Positions 8,552-17,886 of a DNA stretch of 48,992 nucleotides are shown here, one piece after another. The stretch is from assembly GCA_026708505.1 (NCBI GenBank), contig JAPOUU010000092.1, positions 1 to 48,992 of the forward strand, given 5' to 3'. The notes beneath the pieces were generated by a model. The model did no database searches, had not been told where the DNA came from, and was given only the letters and a program-made list of their open reading frames with translations. Each line of letters starts with the position of its first letter. Within the stretch, counting starts at the first letter, position 1. The DNA comes from Hyphomicrobiales bacterium (GTDB lineage Bacteria; Pseudomonadota; Alphaproteobacteria; JAPOUT01). The position numbers and the translations under genes were made by a program.

Positions 8552-11500
8552 ATGCGTATCGAGAGGATTTTTACAACAAAAGGCAAGTCGCCTTACGAAG
8601 ACATTGTCTTCCAAACAGCTTCATCAGAATTACGAAACCCGAATGGTTCCATCCTCTTTGCGATGCCCGAGATTCACGTGCCGAAGGAGTGGTCGCAGGT
8701 CGCCTGCGACATCCTTGCGCAGAAATATTTCCGGCGTTCCGGCGTTCCGCAGAAGCTCCGCATGGTTGCAGAGAAAGGCGTGCCGAAATGGTTGCGCCGG
8801 CGCGAAGCCGATGTCGACGCTCTCGATGAACTTCCCGAAGAAGAGAGATACGGTTCCGAAAATGATGCGCGTTGCGTTTTCGACAGACTCGCAGGCACAT
8901 GGACCTATTGGGGATGGAAGAACGGATTCTTCGACGACGAGGAATCGGCTCATGCTTTTTTCGATGAGATGCGGTTCATGCTCGCAACGCAGCGCGCCGC
9001 TCCCAACTCGCCCCAGTGGTTCAACACCGGACTCCATTGGGCATACGGAATCGAAGGTCTTGCGCAGGGGCATTACTACGCCGACAGCAAAACCGGCGAA
9101 GTCCTGCGTTCGCAAAATGCTTACGAGCGTCCCCAGCCCCATGCATGTTTCATTCAAAGCGTTAGCGATGACCTCTCGAATCAGGGCGGCATCATGGATC
9201 TTTGGGTGCGGGAAGCGAGGCTGTTCAAATACGGCTCCGGAACCGGCACAAACTTCTCCGATCTTCGGGGCGAGGGCGAATCTCTTTCCGGCGGAGGAAA
9301 AAGTTCCGGCCTCATGAGTTTCCTGCGTGTTGGAGACCGGGCCGCCGGCGCCATCAAATCCGGCGGAACGACGAGACGCGCCGCAAAAATGGTCATGGTT
9401 GATATTGACCACCCGGACGTTGAGCAATTCATCGATTGGAAAGTCATCGAAGAGGAAAAAGTCGCCGCCATGGTCACAGGCTCGCGGACCATCCGTCGTC
9501 GACTCAATGCAATCGTGAAAGCCTGCAAGGAATACACGCCTGCCAAGGACGACGAAGCCGAGGCCGCTTTCGATCCCGCCCGCAATCTCGTGCTGCGCCG
9601 CGCGATTCGGAAGGCGCGGCAAAGCGAGGTCTCCGAGACGCTCATCCTGCGCGCTGTTGAGTTGCTGCGACGCGGCTACGACGAGCGCGAGTTCCGCGTC
9701 TATGACACCGACTGGGATTCGGAAGCCTATGGAACCGTCTCCGGACAGAACTCCAATAACTCCGTTCGCGTGACCGATGCTTTCCTTCAGGCCGTCGAAA
9801 AAGACACGGATTGGGATCTTGTCAATCGCACCGACAAGCGCATCCACAAAACCGTTCCCGCAAGGGAGCTCTGGCACAAAATCGGCGAAGCCGCCTGGCG
9901 CTGCGCCGACCCCGGCCTCCAGTACCACGACACCATCAACGATTGGAACACCTGTCCCAAGTCGGGAGAAATTCGAGCCTCCAACCCTTGCTCCGAATAC
10001 ATGTTCCTTGATGACACCGCTTGCAATCTCGCATCCATCAACCTCATCAAGTACATGCGCCCGTCCGAAGAGGGCGGCGGTTTCGATGTCGGCGCTTTCG
10101 AGCACACCACGCGCTTGTGGAGCATCACGCTGGAAATCTCCGTGCTGATGGCACAGTTCCCCTCGCACGTCATCGCCGAGCGGTCCTACGCCTTCCGGAC
10201 GCTGGGACTCGGGCATGCAAACATCGGCGGGTTGCTCATGTCTTCGGGCATTGCATACGATTGCGAGCAAGCCCGCGCCATCTGCGGCGCCGTCACCGCC
10301 TTGATGACCGGAGTCGTTTATGCAACCTCCGCCGAAATGGCGGCAACGCTGGGATCTTTCCGCGAATACGAGAAGAACAGCGAAGCCATGTTGCGTGTCA
10401 TGCGAAACCACCGTCGCGCGGCCTACGGAGAGAAGAGCGGCTATGAAAGCGTCGCTATGACGCCCGTTACGCTCGACGGCGACAATTGCCCCTGGGGCGA
10501 TTTGGTCGAACGCGCCCGTCTCGCATGGGACAACGCCATCGAACTCGGCGAACAGCACGGATACCGCAACGCCCAGGCCAGCGTCATCGCGCCGACCGGA
10601 ACCATCGGACTCCTCATGGATTGCGATACGACCGGAATCGAGCCGGACTTTGCGTTGGTTAAGTTCAAAAAACTGGCGGGGGGCGGATACTTCAAAATCA
10701 TCAACCGCGCCATTCCCGCCGCGTTGAGGACGCTGGGATACGCGCCTGAAAGCATTGAGGCAATCGAGCACTACGTCGTCGGGCGCGGAACCCTCGCGGG
10801 CGCTCCGGCCATCAATCCCGAAGCCCTCAAAGCCAAAGGTTTCGACGAAGGCGCGCTGGCTGCAACCGAGCGGCGTCTTGCCGATGCTTTTGACATCCGG
10901 CTGGCCTTCAACAAATGGACTCTTGGCGAAAAGTTCTGCCAGGAGACGCTCGGGCTGTCCCGCGAAAACCTCGAAGACCCGAACTTCGATATGCTGGACG
11001 CGCTCGGATTCTCCAAGGCCGAAATCGAACAGGCGAATCTCTATGTCTGCGGTGCAATGACCATGGAGGGCGCGCCGGGGCTCAAAGAGGAGCATCTCGC
11101 CATCTTCGATTGCGCAAGCCCGTGCGGGCGCATCGGCCGGCGGTATCTCTCCGTGGAAAGCCACATCAAGATGATGGCCGCCGCGCAGCCTTTTATTTCA
11201 GGGGCCATCTCCAAAACCATCAACCTCCCGCATGGGGCATCCGTGGACGAGTGCAATGACGCCTATCTTCTCTCGTGGCGGCTGGGTCTGAAAGCGAACA
11301 GCCTGTACAGGGACGGTTCGAAACTCTCGCAACCGCTTTCCGCGCAGTTCGTTGCGGACGATGCCGCGACAACCGAGGACGATGATGAAAAACCCTCGCA
11401 AGAACAAATCGAGGAGTTTCTCTCGCAGTCGCGTCCCGAACAGGTCCGGCATCTCGTTGCTCGGCTTGCCCAGCAGGCGCATAAGGAAAACCAGCTGCGT

Positions 11501-12244
11501 GAACGGCTTCCGGACAGACGGAAGGGATACACGCAGAAGGCAATCGTCGGCGGACACAAAGTCTATCTGCGAACCGGTGAATACGACGACGGTCGACTCG
11601 GCGAAATCTTCATCGACATGCACAAGGAAGGTGCGGCTTTTAGAAGCCTCATGAACAACTTCGCCATTGCTATTTCGCTCGGACTCCAATACGGCGTTCC
11701 TCTCAGCGAATATGTCGAAGCTTTCACCTTTACGCGCTTTGATCCTGCCGGAAGAGTACGCGGGAACGATCGAATCAAAAACGCAACTTCGATTTTGGAT
11801 TATGTCTTCCGCGAGCTCGCCGTCTCCTACCTTGATCGCATGGATCTCTCGCATGTGGACGAGGAGTCGGGCACGCCCGACAACATCGGAGGAGGCGTGG
11901 GCGAAGGGAAGCTTCCGGCCTCGCGCTTTGCCAGCCCCGGATTCCATCGGTCGTCCAACCAACTCAACCATCTCTATGTCATCCATGACGCTGAAGGAAA
12001 GGAGAGGGCGGTTCAGCCCCAGCCGGCAAAAGCGAGTCTCGCGGGCGCCGCAGGGGCGGAAGAGGCCTCAATCAGCGTCGGCAGCGTGATGGGGGTGGGG
12101 GATGCCGCGGTGGATGCCTCGCAGGCCTCGCGCATGATGGGGTATGTCGGAGAGGCTTGCGGCGAGTGCGGGAACTTCACCATGGTGCGAAACGGCTCCT
12201 GCCTCAAATGCGACACCTGCGGCTCGACCAGCGGGTGCAGTTGA
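8552..12244 (+). CDS. nrdJ: Vitamin B12-dependent (class II) ribonucleotide reductase
   Basis: A 1230-residue NrdJ that reduces ribonucleotides to deoxyribonucleotides using an adenosylcobalamin radical, with or without oxygen. Visible landmarks are [16 protein letters not shown] near the start, the substrate-site region around [34 protein letters not shown] in the active-site barrel (quoted in part), and [20 protein letters not shown]. The C-terminus carries paired cysteines (GECGNF ... [13 protein letters not shown]) typical of the redox tail or zinc finger of the large alphaproteobacterial NrdJ. The start was set at 8552 because GGGAGG lies 6 bp upstream; the open frame starts at 8486. No class I reductase is seen in this window. 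Confidence 0.96.
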   Translation: MRIERIFTTKGKSPYEDIVFQTASSELRNPNGSILFAMPEIHVPKEWSQVACDILAQKYFRRSGVPQKLRMVAEKGVPKWLRRREADVDALDELPEEERYGSENDARCVFDRLAGTWTYWGWKNGFFDDEESAHAFFDEMRFMLATQRAAPNSPQWFNTGLHWAYGIEGLAQGHYYADSKTGEVLRSQNAYERPQPHACFIQSVSDDLSNQGGIMDLWVREARLFKYGSGTGTNFSDLRGEGESLSGGGKSSGLMSFLRVGDRAAGAIKSGGTTRRAAKMVMVDIDHPDVEQFIDWKVIEEEKVAAMVTGSRTIRRRLNAIVKACKEYTPAKDDEAEAAFDPARNLVLRRAIRKARQSEVSETLILRAVELLRRGYDEREFRVYDTDWDSEAYGTVSGQNSNNSVRVTDAFLQAVEKDTDWDLVNRTDKRIHKTVPARELWHKIGEAAWRCADPGLQYHDTINDWNTCPKSGEIRASNPCSEYMFLDDTACNLASINLIKYMRPSEEGGGFDVGAFEHTTRLWSITLEISVLMAQFPSHVIAERSYAFRTLGLGHANIGGLLMSSGIAYDCEQARAICGAVTALMTGVVYATSAEMAATLGSFREYEKNSEAMLRVMRNHRRAAYGEKSGYESVAMTPVTLDGDNCPWGDLVERARLAWDNAIELGEQHGYRNAQASVIAPTGTIGLLMDCDTTGIEPDFALVKFKKLAGGGYFKIINRAIPAALRTLGYAPESIEAIEHYVVGRGTLAGAPAINPEALKAKGFDEGALAATERRLADAFDIRLAFNKWTLGEKFCQETLGLSRENLEDPNFDMLDALGFSKAEIEQANLYVCGAMTMEGAPGLKEEHLAIFDCASPCGRIGRRYLSVESHIKMMAAAQPFISGAISKTINLPHGASVDECNDAYLLSWRLGLKANSLYRDGSKLSQPLSAQFVADDAATTEDDDEKPSQEQIEEFLSQSRPEQVRHLVARLAQQAHKENQLRERLPDRRKGYTQKAIVGGHKVYLRTGEYDDGRLGEIFIDMHKEGAAFRSLMNNFAIAISLGLQYGVPLSEYVEAFTFTRFDPAGRVRGNDRIKNATSILDYVFRELAVSYLDRMDLSHVDEESGTPDNIGGGVGEGKLPASRFASPGFHRSSNQLNHLYVIHDAEGKERAVQPQPAKASLAGAAGAEEASISVGSVMGVGDAAVDASQASRMMGYVGEACGECGNFTMVRNGSCLKCDTCGSTSGCS

Positions 12245-12281
12245 GGAGACCCCAAAAAGGCTTTCGGCGCTTGCGGGGAGG

Positions 12282-12311
12282 GGTGTCTTTTGATTCGATG
12301 TGAAAGACACC
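12282..12311. other. Hairpin after nrdJ
   Basis: GGTGTCTTT (12282-12290) pairs perfectly with AAAGACACC (12303-12311) over a 12-nt loop. It lies between nrdJ and the stronger terminator and may protect the nrdJ transcript end. Confidence 0.5.
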
Positions 12312-12342
12312 GCCGGGGCGTTTAGCGCAGCGAGAAGACGGC

Positions 12343-12375
12343 AACAATCCCCGGCGGCGGACCGGGGATTGTTTT
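12343..12375. terminator. Rho-independent terminator between nrdJ and sufE
   Basis: A 12-bp perfect stem, AACAATCCCCGG (12343-12354) with CCGGGGATTGTT (12362-12373), has a 7-nt loop and runs into TTTT. The minus strand also begins with AACAATCC, so the hairpin could serve both convergent genes. Confidence 0.85.
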
Positions 12376-12451
12376 GGGTCCGCCCTTTACTCCCGCCCCG
12401 TCCCCATCAATGAAGAGCAGGCTCGAAATCGAAGAGATCGGGCTTGGGGAA

Positions 12452-12913
12452 TCAGGTTTTATTCTTTGCGGCGAGGGCGTCCGCCCGGATGCGCCGCAGC
12501 ATCGAATGGAGACCGTTTGAGCGCTGCGGGCTTAGATGCTGTTCCAAGCTCAAGCGCGTAAATAAATCATTCGCGTCAAAAGAAAGAATCTCCCCGACCC
12601 TGCGACCCGAATAGAGATGTAAAACTATCGCAATCAGGCCTCGAACAATGGATGCGTCGCTCTCTCCCTCAAAACGCAAGCGCGGTTCGTCTTCGGAGTC
12701 GCCGTCTATTACATGGCTTTTGATCCAAACCTGCGAAACACATCCTTCGACCTTGTTGTCGTCACAGCAAAGGGTTCCGTCCCCTTTGGGGAGTTTCTTT
12801 CCCAGGTCAATCACATGGCTGTAACGGTCCTCCCAGTCAATGAGAAGACCGAAGTCGTCCGCCAATTGCGCGGCGCTGGCGTCAATGGTTTGTTCTTCAA
12901 GCACAGCGTCCAT
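12452..12913 (-). CDS. sufE: SufE sulfur acceptor
   Basis: A 153-residue SufE-family protein. The sulfur-accepting cysteine is Cys58 in VEGCVSQVW, the family signature. SufE takes persulfide from the SufS cysteine desulfurase and passes it to the SufBCD scaffold. The C-terminal region, including HLSPQRSNGLHSMLRRIR, is typical. No other suf gene is in the window. The GNAT gene lies 17 bp upstream on the same strand, so the two are probably co-transcribed. Confidence 0.93.
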   Translation of the reverse strand: MDAVLEEQTIDASAAQLADDFGLLIDWEDRYSHVIDLGKKLPKGDGTLCCDDNKVEGCVSQVWIKSHVIDGDSEDEPRLRFEGESDASIVRGLIAIVLHLYSGRRVGEILSFDANDLFTRLSLEQHLSPQRSNGLHSMLRRIRADALAAKNKT

Positions 12914-12930
12914 ATCGGTGCCGATATTGT

Positions 12931-13488
12931 TTATGTTTCCACTTCCTCGTGCGCCAGTTCCGCGAATGCTTCGTCCGACAAGCGATAGTTCAGAAGGTTG
13001 TCCAAATGGGTAAAGCCCATGCGGTCGTAAAAATTGCGCGCCGGATTGGCGTGAATGACGTTGAGATCGAGTCTGCTCATGCCGCGGGCCGCCGTTTCTT
13101 GTGCGACGCGGCGCACCAGGCCGTATCCGACACCCGCGCCGCGTTGCGCCTCATCCACAAACATGTCCGTAATAAACAGGCCGTGCGCTCCCGACCATGT
13201 TGAATAGGTTTCCTGGAAAATCGCCATGCCGACGGCCGTGCCGTTTTTTTCTGCTATCAGCGCCTCGAATCGAGGGTGCGATCCAAATCCATCGCGCAAC
13301 AACGCATCCTCCGAGATGCGCACGCGTGATTCTTCCCCTTGGACCGCAGCCAGCTTCCGCAACATGTCAAACAGCAAGGGCACATCATCCTCGCGCGCAC
13401 GCCGAATGATCACGTCCTGCTCCGAAGTCGTGCTTGAGAAGGGGGTCGCACCGGCCTCGCCGGTCGTATGCAAGGATTCATCAGACAT
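12931..13488 (-). CDS. GNAT-family N-acetyltransferase
   Basis: A 185-residue acetyltransferase. The acetyl-CoA site is visible as VDEAQRGAGVGYGLVRRV (the R/Q-x-x-G-x-G/A loop), and the fold ends with NPARNFYDRMGF. The first 25 residues are a Ser/Thr-rich tail before VIIRRAREDDVP, where the domain starts. The Met at 13488 was chosen over the frame's first start at 13530. The overall pattern resembles diamine/spermidine-type GNATs, but the substrate cannot be read from sequence. It precedes sufE. Confidence 0.88.
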   Translation of the reverse strand: MSDESLHTTGEAGATPFSSTTSEQDVIIRRAREDDVPLLFDMLRKLAAVQGEESRVRISEDALLRDGFGSHPRFEALIAEKNGTAVGMAIFQETYSTWSGAHGLFITDMFVDEAQRGAGVGYGLVRRVAQETAARGMSRLDLNVIHANPARNFYDRMGFTHLDNLLNYRLSDEAFAELAHEEVET

Positions 13489-13560
13489 CTGTTTACTTTC
13501 CCGAAATCTTCCGCCCCCGCCTTCCCGCATTATACCGCTTTTCGGGCGGTTTGTCCATGC

Positions 13561-14919
13561 TTACGGGCCTTCGTCCGGCAGGAGAAATTGCCAGCACCCG
13601 GCAATATCCTCAACGCCATGAACTCCGGCGCACCAAGCCTCCTCGGAAGGGTCGTAACTCGACACCATGCACTGGTCGAGATTGAGCCGCGCCCAGCGAA
13701 AACATTGGAACGCCTTCGGATGCTCAATTGCTTTTATCTCGTTTGTGCGTGAGCCAAGAATGCGTCGAGCGCCCAGCGTCAAAATCAGATCCGTTGGCGT
13801 GTAGGCCTCCGCATGAGCATCCGGTATGAAACGGAGCGTTCCAACGTGCTTCTCGGCCGCGGCGATAAACATCCGTAAATGCGCCAACGCATACATTACA
13901 GCATTGCCACCTTTGTCCTCTTCAAGCGCGCCCCATTTGCGGTGTTTCCATTCCTCGGAAACATCCAGCAAGGCTTGTGAGAGAATTTGCAGCTGCAAAC
14001 TGTCATCGCGCATTTCCATGCGGAGACGTCGAAGCACATCCTCGGCGCCGGGAACCTGACGCGCAAAACGCCTCTCGGTCCGCAAGCGTTGAAGAAGGTT
14101 CTCGGCGGTATGTTCTCTTAGCAACGACTCGATGCCTTGCACATACGCGGGAGTTTCGGCGACAACCGAGGCATTATACGCAAACCAGCCTTGCACCAAT
14201 TGTTTTTCGTCTTTCACCTGCAAATGGGAAAGGATGCGCCGGATGTCCGATGGATTCTCAAGGGGAAACCTCATGACTTGTGCAATCTTGTGACGAAATG
14301 CAAGGAATGTATTCGCCAAAACGCTAAAGGAGTCCTCATGCACCTCTTCTTTTACCTTGGCGCTTGTTTCGATGTCTTTCTCAACGCTTGTATCCTTGCG
14401 CTTGACCGGAGCGGGCTTGGTAAGCGCGGGCTCGGTCGGGACGGGCTCGGCCATGGCGGTCTCGATGGAATCAGTCCGGACGGGGGCGGCCTTGGCGAGG
14501 GCAGCCCTAGCGAGGGCGGCCTTGATGGGGGTAGCCTGGACGGGGTCAGCCTGAACGGGGTCAGCCTGAACGGGGTCAGCCTGAACGGGGTCAGCCTGAA
14601 CGGGGGCAACCTGGACAGGGGTAGCCTCGGCGGGGTCAGCCTGGACAGGGGCAACTTGGACGGGGTCAGCCTCGGTGAGGGCAGCCTTGGCGGGGATGAT
14701 ATCGATAGGAGCAGTCTCGGCAGACGGGGAATCGGTCGCGGCAGGTTCAATCGGACCGGGTTTGGCCAAAACGGAGACGGGAAGATCCCGGGGTTTCTTT
14801 ACGCTGTTCCGTTTCTCTATCCAGTCCACATGCTCCCGCTCCGCCGTAGTGCAACCCCCGACAGTTCCAAACACAAATGTAAAAACCACAATTGCTACAA
14901 TCTTTTGAAATGCATTCAT
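13561..14919 (-). CDS. Lipoprotein with Pro-Ala-Val-Gln tandem-repeat linker
   Basis: A 452-residue protein with a lipoprotein signal (lipobox VGGC, Cys at residue 23). Residues about 65-165 are low-complexity repeats of five residues, with VQADP in its purest form occurring four times in a row, encoded by a 15-bp tandem array. Such Pro/Ala rods usually span the periplasm. The C-terminal part (about 190-452) is ordinary globular sequence with Trp and Cys residues, and I do not recognise it. It is divergent from the MscS gene. Confidence 0.8.
   Translation of the reverse strand: MNAFQKIVAIVVFTFVFGTVGGCTTAEREHVDWIEKRNSVKKPRDLPVSVLAKPGPIEPAATDSPSAETAPIDIIPAKAALTEADPVQVAPVQADPAEATPVQVAPVQADPVQADPVQADPVQADPVQATPIKAALARAALAKAAPVRTDSIETAMAEPVPTEPALTKPAPVKRKDTSVEKDIETSAKVKEEVHEDSFSVLANTFLAFRHKIAQVMRFPLENPSDIRRILSHLQVKDEKQLVQGWFAYNASVVAETPAYVQGIESLLREHTAENLLQRLRTERRFARQVPGAEDVLRRLRMEMRDDSLQLQILSQALLDVSEEWKHRKWGALEEDKGGNAVMYALAHLRMFIAAAEKHVGTLRFIPDAHAEAYTPTDLILTLGARRILGSRTNEIKAIEHPKAFQCFRWARLNLDQCMVSSYDPSEEAWCAGVHGVEDIAGCWQFLLPDEGP
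14466..14720. repeat. 15-bp tandem repeat array inside a lipoprotein gene
   Basis: About 17 units of 15 bp fill this stretch. Four adjacent copies of CGGGGTCAGCCTGAA (14541-14600) are identical and the flanking ones diverge. Because the unit is a multiple of three, gain or loss of copies changes the length of the Pro/Ala linker without a frameshift. Confidence 0.9.
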
Positions 14920-15043
14920 AGCCGAAACAGGGTAGAGTGTTTTTAGCCACGCTCCAAGTTCTTTTTATGAACCTCGCGTGGGCGGTTTTGTTTTGGCGGC
15001 ATTGGGGGTAAACTAGTGCGGTCGCAAGAGCAAGGAGACGAAA

Positions 15044-16183
15044 ATGGGCGAAATAATGGCATTCCTAAACCAACTGTGGAACGAAGGCGTTTTTGGCGCC
15101 AGTATGACCGAGCTATCGGTCGGGCTGGGAATCTTTGTGACAGTTGTTATCTTTCGCGGAATGCTCGCACGCATCGTCATGTACATCATGCGTCGCGCCG
15201 GGAAAAAAATACAGGCCGATTCCCTCGAACGCATTGCAAATGCAATGCACGAACCTTTGCGTTTTTTGTTTCCCGTGATCGTGTTGTTTCTCTTCAAAGA
15301 AATACTTGTGCTGCCCGGCCCCGTCAATGCTTTCACCGAGCAATTGCTGCGAAGTCTTTTTGTCGTTGGAGTCTTCTGGTTTGTTTACGGGCTTGTTGAT
15401 TTTCTCATCGACTTGGTGCGGGATATATCGAGGAGCGGCATCAGCGAAGAGGTCGATCACTGGCTGTGCCGAAGTCTTCGCATCTTCGTTGTGCTCGTTG
15501 CCGGGGCGACCATACTGGAAATCTGGGGCGTTGCGATCGCTCCCATACTCGCAGGGCTTGGAATCGGAGGCGTTGCGGTAGCCCTCGGCGCGCAGGATTT
15601 GTTCAAGAACCTCATCGGCGGGGCCGCTATTCTTGTCGAGAAACGCTTCGGCATCGGCGATTGGATCAAGGTGGAGGGCGTTGTCGAAGGAACGGTCGAG
15701 CGCATCGGCTATCGCTCGACGCTCGTGCGCAAGTTTGACCTCGCGCCTGCGTATGTTCCGAATCACCAGCTCTCGGATACCGGCGTCGTGAATTATTCGG
15801 CAATGCTCAAGCGCCGCATCTATTGGAAAATCGGCTTGAGTTATTCTTCGAGCATCGCGCAGCTACGGGAAGTGCGCGACGGCATTGAGGCCTACATCAC
15901 CTCGAGCGATGCGTTCGAATCAGCGGACAAGGTGTCGATGTTCGTGCGTATCGATAATTTCTCTGATTCTTCCATTGATATTCTCGTCTATTGTTTCACA
16001 AAGACGACGAAGTGGGGCGAGTGGCTTGAAATCAAAGAGGCGTTTATGTATCACATAAAAGACCTCGTTGAAGGGGCAGGGACGAGCTTTGCGTTTCCTT
16101 CGCGCTCGATCTATGTCGAAAGCCTCCCGCACGGAACTCCTGCGAAGTTCGAATCACCGTTACAACCAAAAGTTGACCCTTAA
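15044..16183 (+). CDS. MscS-family small-conductance mechanosensitive channel
   Basis: A 379-residue inner-membrane protein. Hydrophobic segments lie at about residues 22-45, 70-88, 103-122 and 148-170. The pore helix and gate segment, GLGIGGVAVALGAQDLFKNLIGG, is the MscS hallmark (Gly/Ala packing; quoted in part). It is followed by the beta domain FGIGDWIKVEGVVEGTVERIGYRST. It opens under membrane tension to release solutes on osmotic downshock. AGGAGA precedes the start by about 9 bp. A hairpin at 16399-16427 lies downstream. Confidence 0.93.
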   Translation: MGEIMAFLNQLWNEGVFGASMTELSVGLGIFVTVVIFRGMLARIVMYIMRRAGKKIQADSLERIANAMHEPLRFLFPVIVLFLFKEILVLPGPVNAFTEQLLRSLFVVGVFWFVYGLVDFLIDLVRDISRSGISEEVDHWLCRSLRIFVVLVAGATILEIWGVAIAPILAGLGIGGVAVALGAQDLFKNLIGGAAILVEKRFGIGDWIKVEGVVEGTVERIGYRSTLVRKFDLAPAYVPNHQLSDTGVVNYSAMLKRRIYWKIGLSYSSSIAQLREVRDGIEAYITSSDAFESADKVSMFVRIDNFSDSSIDILVYCFTKTTKWGEWLEIKEAFMYHIKDLVEGAGTSFAFPSRSIYVESLPHGTPAKFESPLQPKVDP

Positions 16184-16504
16184 GGGCAAACGTGGCATAG
16201 TCTGAATTCTGGTTCTGCAGACCAGCGGAAGGCATGAGGGATGACCCTGTCGGGTCGCCCGCGAATACAATACCGGTAACGGAAATAAGTGGGACAAGCC
16301 CTCGTGTCTTGGTCTGCAGACGTCCCGGCGCTTGCGTCTAGATGTCTGCGGAACAGTATAGTTAGGGCTCGCCCCAAAGCCTTCCTAGGGATACAGGTAG
16401 AGGGGCGGGTCCGACATTCGCCCCTCTTCTAAGGTTCCGTGACGGCCACCAAAATCAACCTGCCTACCGTTCTCAAATTGAGCTGGTTATCACTCTACAT
16501 GCCA
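16184..16504. other. Intergenic stretch with several inverted repeats, no gene seen
   Basis: No open frame of note lies between mscS and the pentapeptide gene. The stretch holds GACCC-TGTC-GGGTC, two copies of the palindrome core TCTGCAGA in near-identical flanks, a GGGAC/GTCCC pair, and a perfect 9-bp hairpin AGAGGGGCG/CGCCCCTCT (16399-16427). It could be a structured RNA or a degraded repeat element. I could not match it to tmRNA, RNase P RNA, SRP RNA or 5S rRNA. Confidence 0.5.
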
Positions 16505-17794
16505 TTACTTTATCGGTTTCTTTTCTGGTTTTGGCAATCTCAATCCCTCGGGCAGTGTTGTTATGCCGTGGCCTAGTGAAGTGCGCGGCTCCCTATATAA
16601 CATTTTGTCCACTTGTTTTTGAGTCAAGCCTTCACAATTCTCAAAAGTAGCGCTGTTGATTTGCGTGCCATTGAAAATGGTATTTTTTAGGCGTGTGTGC
16701 TCAAATTTAGCAAGGGTTAAATTTGCATTACTAAGATTTGCGGATTTTAGATTTGATTTCTGAAAAACAGCGGCTCGCAATGATGCGCCATTGAGATTTG
16801 TGGATTCTAAATTAGTTTTGACGAAAATCGATTTATTTAAACGTGCTTTGCTGAGGTCGGATTGTACAATCTGTGCTCCACTGAAGTCTACAAAATTTAG
16901 ATATGCGCCACTGAGATTGGCACCATCCAAAAATGCATTAATGAACTTTGTGCCAGAGTCTTTTTTTCTATCTCCGAAGAGGAAGATGCTTCTATTTTTG
17001 GGATTGTATAAATATGCGTCCATGAGTTTGGCTCCTGCCAACCATGCGCCGCTCATATCTGCTCCGATAAGATTAAACCGAGACAAATTGGCTTTGACAA
17101 ACCGTAAGCCACGTAAATCAGTATTCTGCAAATCACACAGATCATGTTTTGTCTCGTTGTGCTGTTTTCCGAATTGTTCTTGTTTTTCGAGTTTCGATGC
17201 GATACTTGCTAACGCATTAACAGCAGCTTCAATATCCAGGCGTAACGTTCGATATGCATCAAACTCCTCTTCCGTTTCGAAGTTTGGAGATTTATATGTA
17301 GCAAGGTTCTTTTTAACTTCCTCGGAATCTTTTGTTGCGTGTGTGCGTATAAAGGTCACAAGAATGCGTGCGATTTTCTTACGTTCTTCTTCTTGGGTTT
17401 CAGCAATTTGTTCCAAGCCGAGGATTCCGCCCAAACGCACGGCCAGGTTTTCATTGGTGAGTTGATTTATAGCGTGAGTAAGTTGATCGACAGTTAAACT
17501 TTGCTCGGCGACCCTTGTGCGCTTAAAAAGAAAATACCAACCGATAAGTCCGGCTGTTAGCAAAATTAAATTGCGGGTGGCATGTTCAAATTTAAAACTT
17601 AAAGCGCACAGAACGGTGATCAAAACAACAAAAACGCAAGTAATCACTCGCTTTCCAAAAGTTTGCTCCCCCCACCAACTGGTTACCCGCTCATCTATCC
17701 AACTAGTTAGTTTTTTCCAAAACCGAATTGGTTCTTCTCCGCGGGCAATTATTCTTCTTTTCCATCGTAATGCTTTGCTTCTCTCTTTCCTCAT
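16505..17794 (-). CDS. Membrane-anchored pentapeptide-repeat protein
   Basis: A 429-residue protein. A basic N-terminus is followed by two membrane helices (about residues 50-67 and 73-90), then a helical segment with RLGGILGLEQIAETQEEERKK and LVTFIRTHA that is shared by a large family of such proteins. The last half has many A(D/N)LxX pentapeptide repeats (NLSRF, NLIGA, NLSGA, NLKSA, NLSNA, NLTLA) that should form a right-handed square beta-helix, interrupted by a short insert near FLFGDRKK. The cellular role of this architecture is not established. The gene is clearly more AT-rich than its neighbours, which suggests acquisition by transfer. Confidence 0.85.
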   Translation of the reverse strand: MRKERSKALRWKRRIIARGEEPIRFWKKLTSWIDERVTSWWGEQTFGKRVITCVFVVLITVLCALSFKFEHATRNLILLTAGLIGWYFLFKRTRVAEQSLTVDQLTHAINQLTNENLAVRLGGILGLEQIAETQEEERKKIARILVTFIRTHATKDSEEVKKNLATYKSPNFETEEEFDAYRTLRLDIEAAVNALASIASKLEKQEQFGKQHNETKHDLCDLQNTDLRGLRFVKANLSRFNLIGADMSGAWLAGAKLMDAYLYNPKNRSIFLFGDRKKDSGTKFINAFLDGANLSGAYLNFVDFSGAQIVQSDLSKARLNKSIFVKTNLESTNLNGASLRAAVFQKSNLKSANLSNANLTLAKFEHTRLKNTIFNGTQINSATFENCEGLTQKQVDKMLYREPRTSLGHGITTLPEGLRLPKPEKKPIK

Positions 17795-17886
17795 TTATGT
17801 CTCTCCATGCTACAATCACAAACAGGATTCTTCTCCCGCAACCAGGGAGTATAAGAGTATAACTTCTACAATCAAAAGGTGAAAGC

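Noticed and set aside
8630-11164. An 844-codon open frame on the minus strand inside nrdJ
   Set aside because: Antisense to the conserved nrdJ sequence; its composition (Gly, Val, Asp, Phe) mirrors nrdJ codon use.
14137-14946. A plus-strand frame reading like pentapeptide repeats (VSLNG, NLDRG and similar)
   Set aside because: The pattern is the complement of the 15-bp array that encodes VQADP on the minus strand. The minus reading has a signal peptide, a lipobox and a normal C-terminal domain, so the plus reading is a shadow.
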